64,000 nt of DNA from Ceratopteris richardii (taxonomy: Eukaryota; Streptophyta; Polypodiopsida; Polypodiales; Pteridaceae), in the NCBI GenBank assembly GCA_020310875.1, contig CM035406.1, positions 224,336,415 to 224,400,414 on the forward strand, written 5' to 3'. The notes below the pieces were generated by a model that saw nothing but the letters and a program-made list of their open reading frames with translations, had not been told where the DNA came from and ran no database searches. Position 1 is the first letter of the stretch. Each line of letters opens with the position of its first letter. Below are positions 23,456-35,288 of the stretch, piece by piece. The position numbers were made by a program, and so were the translations under genes.

Positions 23456-25686
23456 GGCTAGGGACAATTCTCTTGGTGAGGACGCGCTTTCAACGATTTT
23501 CTTTCTCGAACACTTAGGAATCATTGATGATCTGATAAAGCTTGCGTTGCACGAGGTCATAGTTTTTTCTTTCGCCAAGGAAGGGGCAACCTAGATGATA
23601 TTAGGCATTAACATCTGATTATGCTTCTCAAATGAACGTATAAAATTCTAGCGAAGCTTTTGGCTGTGGGATTGCCGCCATTGCTTGACACACTATATTC
23701 ACCCGACTGAGATGGGATTTGTCGATGGACATAGGATCCTTGATCATATCTTTACCTTGTCAAAGGATGTCTCCCTTTCATGGATGCGTCATGAGCATCT
23801 TGTAATTCTACTTGTAGAGTTTGAGAAAGCCTTTGATGTGGTTGAATCATATTATCTTGAGGACATTAAGTTTTGTATGGGATTCCCAGCTGCTTGGATT
23901 AGAGGTGTGGTTTACCTCTACCATTCGACCCATAGCCAGTTTCCTTTTTTTTTGGTGGGGGGTGTAGGCCAAGGGATAGATATGTAGCATTATGCGATTG
24001 GTCAAAGAGGGCTAGCCTCTAGCTCCTTCTTTGTTTCCTTTTTTTGTTGAGGCCATATATACTTTTTTATCTACTCATGATACTGGGTTATAGTGTATCA
24101 CACTTCCATTTAGAGAGGAGATTTTGTAAGACGCTAAATTTTGATGATAGCACCACTATTTACTTGCAAGACTATGAGGCCAATATGAACAAGTTTCACT
24201 ATGATCTCGATAGATTTTGTGATGCATTTTTTTCCAAGATTTACCGGTATAGTTCATGTAGCTTTTGGATTGGCTTGGATGATTGGCCTACATGGCTTCC
24301 CTACACCTAGTTTCAATGGATCCCACATGGACTTGTACTTTAGTATCTTGGATGCCATATTGGTCTTGAGTTCTCAGCTGAGTAGTAGATATCTCTTGTC
24401 CTCCTCACTATCATGAGAAAGTTATTATATTGGAGCATTCCCTACTTGTCTATGGATGGGAGGGTTGTGGTTAATAACCATGTTCTCTTGGCTATGATGC
24501 AGTATGATCACCTCCTATGAAATCTTCTACAATTGTTGTATTATCGCTATTCTATACCTAATAAGGAAATTTATTCGCTTAAGAGGGAATGGTTGTCATG
24601 GTCATGTGAAGGTTAATCGGTAGGTTATCATCCTTCCCATGGAGCTTGGTTGAATTGAGACTATAGACCTTGCTTGCTAGAGCAGATCCCTATTGGGCAA
24701 GTTTTTTGTTTACGATTTGCTTCCTAGTCGTGAGCTCTAGAAGGATTTTATTGGTGGGAGATTGGGCCTCTTTGCTCTTGCTACTAGTAATCCTTGGTCG
24801 ATTGAGATCATGTGAATGTTCATTGAGATGATGTGTATGGGGTTTTCCTATTTTAGTGAGGATCATTTCACTTCTCGTATGGGGTTCCAAGGAGTAGCTC
24901 CATCTCCCATCACTTGGAATCTTCTTATTCACATGGAGACAAGGTTTATGATTGACTCTTAGCCTCATGTTTCTTGTGGTGAGTTTTTAGAGATCCTAGG
25001 CATAGCATGGCACACTAGATTAGGATTAGGATTCTCACCAAGGCATGTCAACAGGATGGTTTAATGGGGATGGGTGGTGTGCCTTCGGTGCTAAAGGATA
25101 GTGGGAGTGCTATTCTAAGGGATTGGAGACCAATTCTAATCTCTCACCTTGCCAGCTTGTTTGTATGCCACTACTCAACCTCTTGTCCTGATTGATGTTG
25201 TTGGATTTACTCAAAAGAAATCTCTTTGCTTTGAGATTGTTCTGAAGAGGGAGATTACCAACACACTTGAGTTTGAGATCCACACCGCTTCCACTTTTTA
25301 ATACATTTGGTTGATTGGCACCTATTGTCATGACTGACACATTCACAACACCACAGATATTTGGGCTCAATATGATTGGTGTCTCTTGTCTCTGAAGCTC
25401 AACCATTGTCCAACATCCTTTGGGATCAAGGAGAATGGTAAGGGCTCAATCCATTTTATCCATCATGGAGCACCACCATTCGTTTCTTTTAGTACTTGAT
25501 GCCATTGGGGAGGGGGATCCTCCAATCACTTTTTCTTTGTCACTCTTGCTATGGTGAAGGCTTGCACTTGGTATGCTCTCTTGAAGGAGTTCCTCTTTTC
25601 AATATGGTGGTGCATTTTGGGTGCTTAGTAGTATCATTGAATTGTTCTCTTTTAATGGTTAGTTTCCCATATGATCTGATCATGCT
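23456..25686 (+). mobile_element. LINE 1 RT region captured in composite unit, copy 3
   Basis: Same LINE RT as at 6330 and 11941. The finger block (IHPTEMGF, 23700), palm motif as EFEKAFD (23817), WIRGVVYLYHS (about 23900), the DD box as FDDSTTIYLQ (about 24140) and the thumb block (24395-24560) are visible. Open pieces of 100 and 88 codons carry the finger/palm and DD regions. The C-terminal part (25000-25686) ends in copia RNase H at the same relative point as copy 1, with the shared wording CTTGCTATGGTGAAGGCTTG (25549) ahead of the junction. Confidence 0.78.
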
Positions 25687-26150
25687 AGATCCAAAGTGGA
25701 TAGAAGAAGCAAAAGTGGATATTGAGTGATGCTTGGGAAGATATTCATCTCTTAGATGGCAAAGAAGCAACCCATAGTTGCCCTCTGATACATTGAAGCT
25801 AAATATAGGAAATTAGCTCAACTGAAGTATGAGCTTATGTGGCTCATGAGGCTAATGCTTGCATTAAACTTGCAAATTAATAAATTTTGAGTCATGTGTG
25901 ATAATATTAATAGTGTGTACCTATGTATCAGTTCCACGTTCCATGCTAGAAGCAAACACATAGAGGTACACTACCATTACATCAGAAAGAAGGTCTTGGC
26001 AAAAGAATTTCAAGTGCAACATAAAAGTACTAAGGACCAATCTGGTGACATATTCACGAAAGCTTTCGATTCAATGAATTTAGCAAAGTTCAAGAAAGGC
26101 ATTGATTGTTGAAGCTAGGATGAAGAATTGAAGCTTGAAGCTTGAGTGGG
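25687..26150 (+). mobile_element. Copia family B RNase H tail joined to LINE, second copy
   Basis: This mirrors 8589-9052: RNase H block (25690-25870), the open frame 25894-26112 carrying KHIEVHYHYIRKK (about 25956), the pol end, then the purine tract GAGTGGG (26144) at the LTR edge. It is a fossil with several lesions. The identical LINE-to-copia join in two units shows they descend from one composite ancestor. Confidence 0.8.
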
Positions 26151-26726
26151 ATTGGGAATCAAAGGGAGCCTTATAAAGCAAGCATTCAAGCATGAGAAAT
26201 TAGGAATCAAATTTGGACTATCAGATCATTGCCACTTGGAGTCCGATAAAGCAAGCATTCAAGCATGAGAAATTAGGAATCAGATTTTAATTTAAATCCT
26301 CCCCTTAACACCAAAAAATTGAATCACACTTTAGGTGTTAATAATGGCCCATAATTTAGGAAAAGTAATTCCTACCTTATAGGGAAATAGTTCATCTCTA
26401 TATCTACAGATAATCAACTTTGAATCCCATGTATGTGTGTGCTCCTACATAGTTAGTAAGCAAGTAAGTAGGCCTCTAAGCTAAGCTGGCCACCTATTTT
26501 CTTTCTTGTGTGAGTTTGAATAAGGTTTTATGTAGTCATAGGTAGCATACAAAACTCTATATGAGCACTCTAGATTGCTATGAGTGTTGAGCATTGTTCA
26601 TTAGTCATATATTCCTCAATTATTGTAGTCTTTGTCTTGATATAAACATAATTAAGTTATCTAAATTTGGTTGAGGTCTTAGATCAGATTTTTTCATATT
26701 CTAAGAGAACCACTTCCAGGAGTGAA
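26151..26726 (+). repeat. Family B LTR 5, left part (interrupted by copia C)
   Basis: The LTR is rearranged at its start, with a stretch of about 70 bp containing AAGCAAGCATTCAAGCATGA repeated (26160-26285). It then continues as normal family B sequence until copia C enters after GTGAA (26722-26726). The remainder resumes at 32656. Confidence 0.85.
26722..26726. other. Target site duplication GTGAA (left, copia C)
   Basis: GTGAA precedes the left LTR of copia C and recurs at 32656-32660 after its right LTR. In other family B LTRs this place reads AGGAGTGAACATGTG once. Confidence 0.85.
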
Positions 26727-27781
26727 TGTGAGAAGACATGGTGGATACCTCCAAACATGTGTTTGGTGTTGCAAAAACCTACTCTGCACCTGCCAAGATG
26801 ACTTTAGGGATAGCAAGTAGACATCTTGTGCCTGCTAAGGATGCACATAAGCCATCCTAGTGCTTTGGAGCATGAATCTCAAATTCATTCATCTAAATAG
26901 ATAATTTGACACAAAATAGATGGCTCAAAACTTGCTTTTTTTGGGATGAGATGCACTCTAGAATTTCACTTAGAGCTCCCAACCTGCTTGTAATTGACTA
27001 GAGATACTTTTCACATCTCTAAGTAGACATATATACTGAATTTAAAGCAAAAAATGTACTTAAATTTGATGAACCATATTGAGAGAATTTATTTTAGGAG
27101 CATTGGGATGTCATCTCGACATTTCAAGAGACATCTAGGAGAATACATATGCAACTTCAAAGAGATATAGCTCTTAGAATATTGGCCAATGGTGATGAAA
27201 ATTGATATGATGCAAACTAATTATTTTACTTATACCAAGCTATATCACATCAAGAGATTCAGTATACAGAGAGAAATCGTTCATCAAGTTGACTAAGAAT
27301 ATCAATATAGACCTATAGGAGTACATGAAGAAAATTCAAGCTCTGTCTTGCAAATCAATCGGTATTGCAAATATGATACATTAATTGAGTGACCATGAAG
27401 CTTGGGAAGGAGGGGCACAATGTGTGCTTCAGTAATACCCTCATACATTATCAGAGTCTCCATGGAATGTAGCTTGAAGTGATGTACCTTCCACAACCAC
27501 TCATATGCATACATATAGACGATATTAAATTCAAACTTAGGAGGGATTGTAATTAAAAAGCCACAAGTTAGGTAAATCCTATCTCATCAATTTCTCCTAC
27601 ATATAGCTCATATTGTGTACCTAACTAAGTTTAGAGATTCTCGTTGATATTTACTTCTAACCTAATTAATTTTCTTGTACTTACTTTTACAAGAGATTGT
27701 TCTTGTGGAATCTTTTCATATATGGCCAATGCTTTACTACAATACTTCATCAAGCATTAGGCTTGAATAAATGTACCAACT
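26727..27781 (-). repeat. Copia C 3' LTR (left end)
   Basis: On the plus strand it opens with TGTGAGAAGACATGG and ends near TGTACCAAC, matching 31778-32655. In the element's own (minus) direction it would start TGTTGGTACA and end TCTCACA. At 1055 bp it is longer than its partner. Over the first 290 bp the two differ at roughly one site in six or seven, so the insertion is old. Confidence 0.85.
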
Positions 27782-27812
27782 TATTCCTTTCAAGCATAGC
27801 ATACTTGAGTCT

Positions 27813-28581
27813 TCAATATTCTTTGAGTTCTAGAAATCCAATCATGTCTTTGAATCTTCTTAGCTTGATACCATCTAATGGTTTTGTCGACATGTTTGCA
27901 CATTTAAGATTTTTAGACACATAGGACAGTTGAATGTGCTTGCTTATCAGTTTCTCTCTTACATAATGATAGTGTACTTGAATATATTCTATCATGGTAG
28001 ATAGGATTAGGTGCTAAGTGAAATGATCTTGTATTATCACCAAAGATATGAGGAGTTGGAGTATGTAATGCAAAATCTTAGTATGGACCTTTCAACCACA
28101 TTGCTTCTTGTTTTGCATTAGCCAATCCTCAATATTCAGCCTCATTAAATGATAGAGGAACAATTGGGTTCTTCTTTGAAGACCATGAAATTAATTTTGA
28201 CCGCAAAAAAGATAAATATCATGATGTTCTCTTCTTGTCATCCTTTGATCCAGCTCAATCTCAATTTGAGTAGAGTTTGAGATCATTTTTTTATGTGAAG
28301 GGCCAGAAAGTACCTTCCTTCATGGTACCCTTCAAGTATTTGAGCACTCTCTAGGGTGCTTCCATGTCTGGATTTCTTAGCTTGTGCATGAATTGAGTGA
28401 GTATGCTAAAACTATAGCATATGGCCACCCTTGTGAGATTTGCATAGTTGAGACTTTCTACCAAGCTTTGATAGCTTCTGATATCTTCAATGGGTTCTCC
28501 TTCATAATCACTAATGGTATGATTCAATTCCATGGGTGTACCTACACACTTAGAATTCTCCATTTTTACGTTAGAAAGCAT
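27813..28581 (-). pseudogene. Copia C RNase H region (fossil part)
   Basis: The piece at 28351-28581 carries the wording CVGTPMELN and SYQSLVESLNYANLTR typical of the stretch between copia RT and RNase H. The piece at 27813-27995 carries YIQVHYHYVREKL, the copia pol C-terminal motif. Between them the RNase H core is eroded. Confidence 0.75.
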
Positions 28582-28839
28582 GTCATGTACATACTTCCTT
28601 TGAGTAATTTAGATGCCATAGTCTGTATAGACAAGTTCAAGTTAAAGAAAGTGAGTAAGTGGTCCAAGATTACTTATCTTGAATTCATACTTCATTCGAG
28701 CTTTTACCTCTTTCATTCCATTCACATCATTCCTTGTAATTATAATGTCATCAACATATACACAGAGATATATGACCTCTCTTCCACTCCTCTTGATGAA
28801 TAATGATGTATCTTATTTACTAGCGTTGAACCCTTGGTC

Positions 28840-29493
28840 CTACAAGTAAGTGACTAATCTATGATCCCAAGCTCTTGGAGCTTGCTTCAAACCATACAGA
28901 GCCTTCCTCAAATTTTTATATAAACTTCTTCTGAAATCAAACCATTGAGAAACGCATTTTTTTGCATCTAATTGGTACAACTTCGAACTCCTAGATGCAC
29001 CAATGCTAACAAGTACTCTAACGGTAGGAATTTTATCTATAGGTGTAAAGGTCTCTTCATAGTCTTTCCCATGGGTATGAGCAAACCCCTTGGGTACTAA
29101 TCTTGCCTTGTATCTATTAATACTACCATCTGAGTTCCATTTTACTTTATAAATCCACCTTGATCCAGTTACTTTCATTGATGGTTTGTTTGAAATAAGT
29201 TCCCATGTGTCATTGTCCATACGAGCTTCCATTTCATCATCCATTGCTTTTCTCCACTCCTTCTTGCATTGCGCTTCTTCAAAAGAGGTTATTTCTTCAT
29301 TGTTGGAGTCCTTAGCCATATAGATTGAATAGTTTGTGACCAAGGAGGTATAAAATCCATACCTCTTAGGTTTCTTCTTCTCTCTCATTGATCTTCTTAT
29401 TGGTTGAAGAGAGTTTTTTGAGCCTTGAGCTAGGTCTTGCACCTTAGCTTTCCCTTTTTTCTTCCATAGCTTCAATTTCTCTAGATCTATCAA
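28840..29493 (-). pseudogene. Copia C reverse transcriptase, N-terminal half (fossil part)
   Basis: An open stretch of 217 codons. The linker with RRSMREKKKPKRYG leads into the RVT_2 domain: EWRKAMDDEMEA, WIYKVKWNSDGSINRYKARL, and the [12 protein letters not shown] block at the end. The catalytic YVDD region lies beyond this piece, in more eroded sequence. It is the longest surviving frame of copia C. Confidence 0.85.
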
Positions 29494-29695
29494 GTCTTCG
29501 TCAGAATCACTATCTTAATGATGCTTACACTCCTTTTTTGGAAGAGATGGAATGTCTTCTTCCAAGTCATAGGGTAGCTTTCCAATACTCTAGAACCATT
29601 CTTCTTCCATTCCACAGTTCATAAGGAGTCATACTATCTAAAGACTTTGATGGAAGTCTATTTATAAGGTATGCGGCTATTGATACAACCTCTAC

Positions 29696-30331
29696 CTAAA
29701 GATAATTAGGTAGAATTTTTTTATTTAGCATAGATTTTACTGCTTCTACTATAGTGTTGTTCCTCCTTTCAGCTACTCCATTGAGTTCAGATGTGTATCT
29801 GGTTGTTACCTCTCTTTTGATGCCTGTTTCTTGTAGGAAAGCATCAAATTGAGTTGAGAAGTATTCTCCACCACCATCTGATCTGAGTCTCTTGAGACAT
29901 TTACCTGTTTGGTTCTTTACAAGTGCAACATACCTTTTGAAACAACAAAAGACTTCATCTTTATGCTTCATAAAATATGGAATTGTTCAACTCCTATAAT
30001 CATCAATGAAAGATACATAATATCGTGAACCTAAAATAGAAGTTTCTTTGTTTGGAGCCCACACATATGTGTGAATAAGATCCAATAGCTTCTGATGGAT
30101 ATAGCCATTTGTGTTGAAAGGTTGTCTATGTGTGTTGGCATATTGACAAGCTCCATACTTGAAAATCATGTGTTGTTTTGTCATGTTGGGAAATCCAAGT
30201 ACACTTTGATCCCTACATATTTGTTTCAAGGTTCTCTCACCACTATGAGCAAGCCTCTTATGCCATACCTCCAATTTATTGAGTGTTTGAGATCCATAGC
30301 TAAACAATGCTATGTTCTTGGTGTCTTCCAC
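29696..30331 (-). pseudogene. Copia C integrase region (fossil part)
   Basis: Two neighbouring pieces. 30331-29987 has the pre-integrase block (WHKRLAHSGERTL) and the start of the rve core (FIDDYRS). 29971-29696 has SDGGGEYFS and GVAERRNNTIVE, containing the second D and the E of the D-D-E triad. This is established copia integrase wording. Confidence 0.85.
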
Positions 30332-30505
30332 TTCAAAAGGTGAACAATGCTCCTATCTTATCCCCTTCGGAAATCATTCTAAATCCTTGTTTGGGATCTT
30401 CCACATATGCTCCATGTCTTGTAAACCTAACCTGCAATCCTTTCTCCACAATTTGTCAAATACTTAGCAAGTTTCTGGTTATTGTAGGTACATACAATAC
30501 TTTGC

Positions 30506-31750
30506 TTAGAAGTTCATGTTGCCATCTGATGTCTTGACATTACCTATCTTTTCCACTAAATGCCTTGTATCATCACCTATCTGCACTTCATGTTTATTCT
30601 TCGGATCTTCTAAGTTAAAGAATGGTACATTTCTTGAGACATGATTTGGGCACTCGAAGTAAATATACAAGATGTGATCATCATCGTTACCCTGCTTCAA
30701 TAATAGGTTCATAAGAAGAAGTGAATCCTCTTGGCTTTGATCCTGAACATAGTTGGTGTAATCCTTCCTTCCTTTGTATCCACTTTGATGGTTGTTATTA
30801 TTTTTCTGGTAGTTATTGTTGTATCCTCCATTGTACCTGCCTCTATTCGATCCATAGCCACCTCTATTGAATCGTCTTCCTCTGGAATTTCTTGGGTTTT
30901 TGTGACACTCTTCAGTAGTGTAATTAGAATAACCACATATGTTGCAAGGTTGAGATGTTTGGGGTCGCCCCCTAGCTTGCTGTCCTCCTTTGCCTCTTCC
31001 TCTAGCTCTTTCTGTAGCTCTTCCTCTACCTACAAAGTTGGATTGGAAAGAGATACCTTAATCTTCGTTATTCTTAGTTTTTTACTTATCCATCACTTTA
31101 GCTCTATGAGAGTATAAGGTAGAAGATTGATTACCTCTTGAGGATTCACCATTCTTGTTATCTTTGCTTCATATATGAATAGTTGTCCCATCAAGGTGTT
31201 GAGGTGTACTTGCAGGCCCATGTATAGATCCATGGTAGTTGTGAATGATTCGCACTTGATATCAGCCTTGATATCATTGATGATTTTCCTTATGATGTTT
31301 TCTTCTTCAATTAGCTCTGCAATGATTCCCAACTGAATAGAGATCTCCTTCATCTTCGCAACATAATCAATCCCACTTTTCTAGGGAATTTTCTTCAAGG
31401 TAGTGAAATCCATCCATAGTTGGTTTTTTCTAGACCTAGTGTTTGAAGAGAAGAAGGTAGCAAGTGCATTCAAGCTCTCACTTGAGGTCTTGCACCCTTT
31501 CACATGAGGTATGAGAAGTTGAGTTTAGAATATAGAACTTGGCTAGTGCAACCTTTGAACACCAAGTTGTAAGACTCTCTTGCTCTTCATGTGGTTGTTG
31601 CCCTTTGCTTCTCATTGTTGGTATGAATTTATCTTTAGATATGTATCCCAAAAGATTTCTTCCTTGAAAGTAGGCCTCCATCCTCAAAGACCAACCTCGA
31701 TAGTTGTTTCTATCCAATTTATCAATGGTGGAAGGAGAACCATCTCCCAT
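30506..31750 (-). pseudogene. Copia C gag to protease region (fossil part)
   Basis: 31750-31478 is the gag N-terminus (LDRNNYRGWSLRMEAYF, a copia gag signature). 31353-31093 is the central gag. The zinc-knuckle region (CNICGYSN, about 30945) is followed by a basic GR/GN-rich stretch (30936-30709). 30712-30506 reads like the protease-to-pre-integrase linker. The pieces are in several frames. Confidence 0.75.
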
Positions 31751-31764
31751 GTTGAGTTAGTTTT

Positions 31765-31777
31765 GTTGTGATACCAC
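31765..31777 (-). promoter_or_regulatory. Copia C primer binding site
   Basis: The reverse complement reads GTGGTATCACAAC immediately inside the right-hand (5') LTR. It resembles TGGTATCAGAGC, the plant initiator-Met tRNA primer site, and fixes the element's direction as minus. Confidence 0.8.
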
Positions 31778-32655
<878 letters not shown>

Positions 32656-32898
32656 GTGAACATGTGTCTTTCTATGTATACCTATTGAATAGCAAACCTA
32701 CTAAGAGTAACCCATTTAAGTGTAAAAGCTTGCATTGGCAAGGATTTAGAGTCTGTTTGTGAGTGTGCAAAAGGACTTGGGTTCGTTCTATATATTTTCA
32801 GAGATTGAATGATTTCAATAAGCTGAAATTATACAGAGTTTCCTATGAGGACACTTTAGCTTTAATATTGCAAAGGGAAATTCTGAATTCTCCCAACA
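32656..32898 (+). repeat. Family B LTR 5, right part
   Basis: It continues the LTR broken at 26726: GTGAACATGTGTCTTTC, the AGAGTAACCCATTTAAGTG block, and the end CCCAACA before TTGTTGTGTAGG at the primer-site position. The first five bases are the copia C target duplication. Confidence 0.85.
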
Positions 32899-33255
32899 TT
32901 GTTGTGTAGGATGTTATGTTGAAGTAGAAGGTGTGGGTCATTTCATTTTCACGTTCTCAAAGAGAAAGAATATTTGGATCTCATTACAATGAGCTCTTAA
33001 TTTGAGCCCACCCTATTATTATCAAGAAATCTTGAGAAATAGTATTTGATGCTCAACACTCTTGTGAAATGGGATAGACGTAAGGCTCTTTGAAAGATAT
33101 ACAAGAATGGATGCGGGTTTCAACTTTGGTAGCCTTTCCAAGGGCTAAACATCAGAGAAATACTTCATCCATTTTAGGAAAGAAAATAAAACGAGCCTCC
33201 CTTTCTCCCTCCTTTAGGCACTCAATACAAGGATATATGCTTAAGATGAAAGTGT
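32899..33255 (+). repeat. Composite-unit leader, short copy
   Basis: It carries the first leader landmarks (AGAAGGTGTGGGTCATTTC, GGGCTAAACATCAG, GCTTAAGATGAAAG) and then passes into LINE 2 instead of the long non-coding middle. The same leader-to-LINE 2 order is seen inverted at 1-1904. Confidence 0.75.
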
Positions 33256-33655
33256 TTCAATTTACAATTTTTCACTACATGATGAGATACACAGAAGAAA
33301 ATCAAATAAATAACTTACAAATGTACTTTAAAGATTTATGGGAAAGTAGGTAGAAAGACCTACTGAAAAGATGTGCAATCATAACAATAAGAAACAATCC
33401 AAAGAAGTGATTTCATTCATGATGGATGCCAGTGTTGTTGAACTCAAAATGGGTGATGAAAATAGTACACGGATTGTCAAATTCTTTGGGGTTCCCACAC
33501 ATCTTTCTCCTCATAGACATGACTACATGGCTGCCATATTGTGGCTAGAAACAAAAAGATCCCATAAAATCTAAAAGCTCTTTGTGAAGCTTCCATCTAG
33601 GATGTTGAGATTCTTGAGGTAATTGATCCCCTTCCCAATGGAAAGATCTGACGTG
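33256..33655 (+). mobile_element. LINE 2 linker fragment
   Basis: The open frame 33371-33574 reads KKQSKEVISFMMDAS and PTHLSPHRHDYMAAILWLE, matching the minus-strand piece at 1372-1671 almost residue for residue. It is the region just ahead of the RT of LINE 2. The RT itself is absent here. Confidence 0.75.
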
Positions 33656-33880
33656 GCAAAATTGAATCTATGGGAGCAAAGGTATGGACACATAAACACT
33701 CAAAGGTTGAAGGACATGGAAAAGAAGGGTTAGTGTTAGGGTTACCTAATCACTATGATCAAAATCTCAAGAACTTGTGTGAATCTTATTGGTTGGCAAA
33801 GCAGGCAAGATTACCATTAAAGAAAAAATAATTATGTGAGCTACCATCCATAAGAATTGAAGGTTGAAGCTTGAGGGCGA
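33656..33880 (+). mobile_element. Copia family B pre-integrase scrap (fossil)
   Basis: The wording GGTATGGACACATAAACAC and the following block match the pre-integrase region of copia B (17440-17600, 58490-58650). It then jumps to the LTR-proximal end GAATTGAAGGTTGAAGCTTGAG. Only a small remnant of the element survives in this unit. Confidence 0.75.
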
Positions 33881-34698
33881 CTATTGAAATACAAGCATCA
33901 ACCTTAGTCTAATTTGCACCATCATACGGATGGAACTTGGAGCCTCATAAAGCAAGCATTCAAGGTGGAGAATTGAAAATCAAAATGGAATTTAAACGAT
34001 TCCCTCAACAACCAAAATTTGAATCACTCTTAGGTGTGAGTAATTTCATATAATCTAGGAAAAGTATTTCCTAACATATTCGGAATCTTTTCATCTCTAT
34101 TTCTACACATACTTAGCTTTGAACTTTTAATATCCCATGTATGTGTGTGCTCCTAAATTGTTTGGAGGCAATTTAGTAGGCCCTAAGCTAAGCGAGCAAC
34201 CCTAGTTTCTTTCTTAGGTGACTTTGAATAAGGTTTTGTGTAGTTGTAGCTAACATATAGAATTCCATGTGACCACTCTCGATTGCTCTCAGTGTTTATC
34301 ATTGTTAATTAGTCATATCTTACTCAATTATTGTAATCTTTGACTTGATAGAAACCTTCTTACATTATCTAAAATTGGTAAAAGTCCTTGATCAAATCTC
34401 TGCATATTCTTATAGAACCATGTTTAGGATCGAAGAGGTGTCTATGAGCGTACACCTAGTGAAGAGCAAATTTAGTATGTCTTGAAGGTATTGGTTCTCA
34501 GAGTAGGATTAATACATTTAAGTGAAATAACTTGCATTGAGAAGGCCTAAAAGTCTACATGATGTGTGCAAAAGCTCCAAGTTTTTTTCTACATATTCTC
34601 ATAGATTGACTCATTTCATTAAGCACAGGTAATGTAGGGTTACCTTTGAGGACACTAAGCTTGAAAATTCCAAAGCCAAGTTGCAAATTCTCCCAACA
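33881..34698 (+). repeat. Family B LTR 6 (full length)
   Basis: It starts CTATTGAAATACAAGC and ends CCCAACA. At 818 bp it has the same length as LTRs 3, 4 and 7. It is closest to LTR 1. Copia A is inserted at the start of the primer-site region two bases beyond its end. Confidence 0.85.
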
Positions 34699-34699
34699 T

Positions 34700-34704
34700 T
34701 GGTG
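34700..34704. other. Target site duplication TGGTG (left, copia A)
   Basis: TGGTG precedes the left LTR and recurs exactly at 40117-40121. The uninterrupted site in other copies reads CATTGGTGCACAGG (compare 9526). Confidence 0.95.
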
Positions 34705-35260
34705 TGTAAGACAATAGTTACGCAATATAACATAGGAGCAATAGCAGAGAAGATAACAGATATAGGAGAATCTCAACAATTTTCTACTAGCAGCAAGTAC
34801 AAAGATGATGGCATTGTCCACCCGTGCGCTCTCAAGGTAGAGCTTAAATGGTGATCTAGACAACTCTAGATAGGGAGATACAAGGTAGAGGTATGCTGGC
34901 TCAACTCAATGTCTTAGGTAGTGCAGAAGTCATGTATATATAGGATCATGGGTGGCCTGCCATGGACGGCTATACATGGGCGGTAGAGCGTGGGCGGCCA
35001 CCGCCCGCGTAATTGCCATACACGGCTTAGACTGGTTGAACCGACCTAACAAATATAAATGATTTCTGACTCTGACAGGGAATATTCCATGGTAACTCCC
35101 TTTCCTTATAATATCTTACATGGTTCAATATGACCTTCATCCAACATTCAAGTTGGGATTCCCATCAATTGGGTAATGCACGCTTGGCTTCTCCTCATAA
35201 AGGGGGCCTTACAAAATGTGCATACAATCATGAGGGGTAGACATTGATCATACTCTAACA
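34705..35260 (-). repeat. Copia A 3' LTR (left end)
   Basis: 556 bp, opening TGTAAGACAATAG and closing CTCTAACA on the plus strand. By hand count it differs from the right LTR at five sites (about 0.9%) plus one 34-bp length difference. A TATA-like TATATATA stretch lies on the minus strand near 34933-34944. A GC-rich stem, GGGCGG-CCA-CCGCCC, lies near 34992-35006. Confidence 0.96.
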
Positions 35261-35269
35261 CCCCCCCTC
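35261..35269 (-). promoter_or_regulatory. Copia A polypurine tract
   Basis: The plus strand reads CCCCCCCTC directly after the left LTR; on the element's strand this is GAGGGGGGG abutting the 3' LTR, the usual plus-strand primer. It lies just downstream of the gag-pol stop. Confidence 0.92.
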
Positions 35270-35288
35270 AATGTTTACCGATGATAAA

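Noticed and set aside
26900-27700. Tandem satellite or CRISPR-like array
   Set aside because: No regular spaced repeats are present. The repetition in this window comes from dispersed element copies and microsatellites only.
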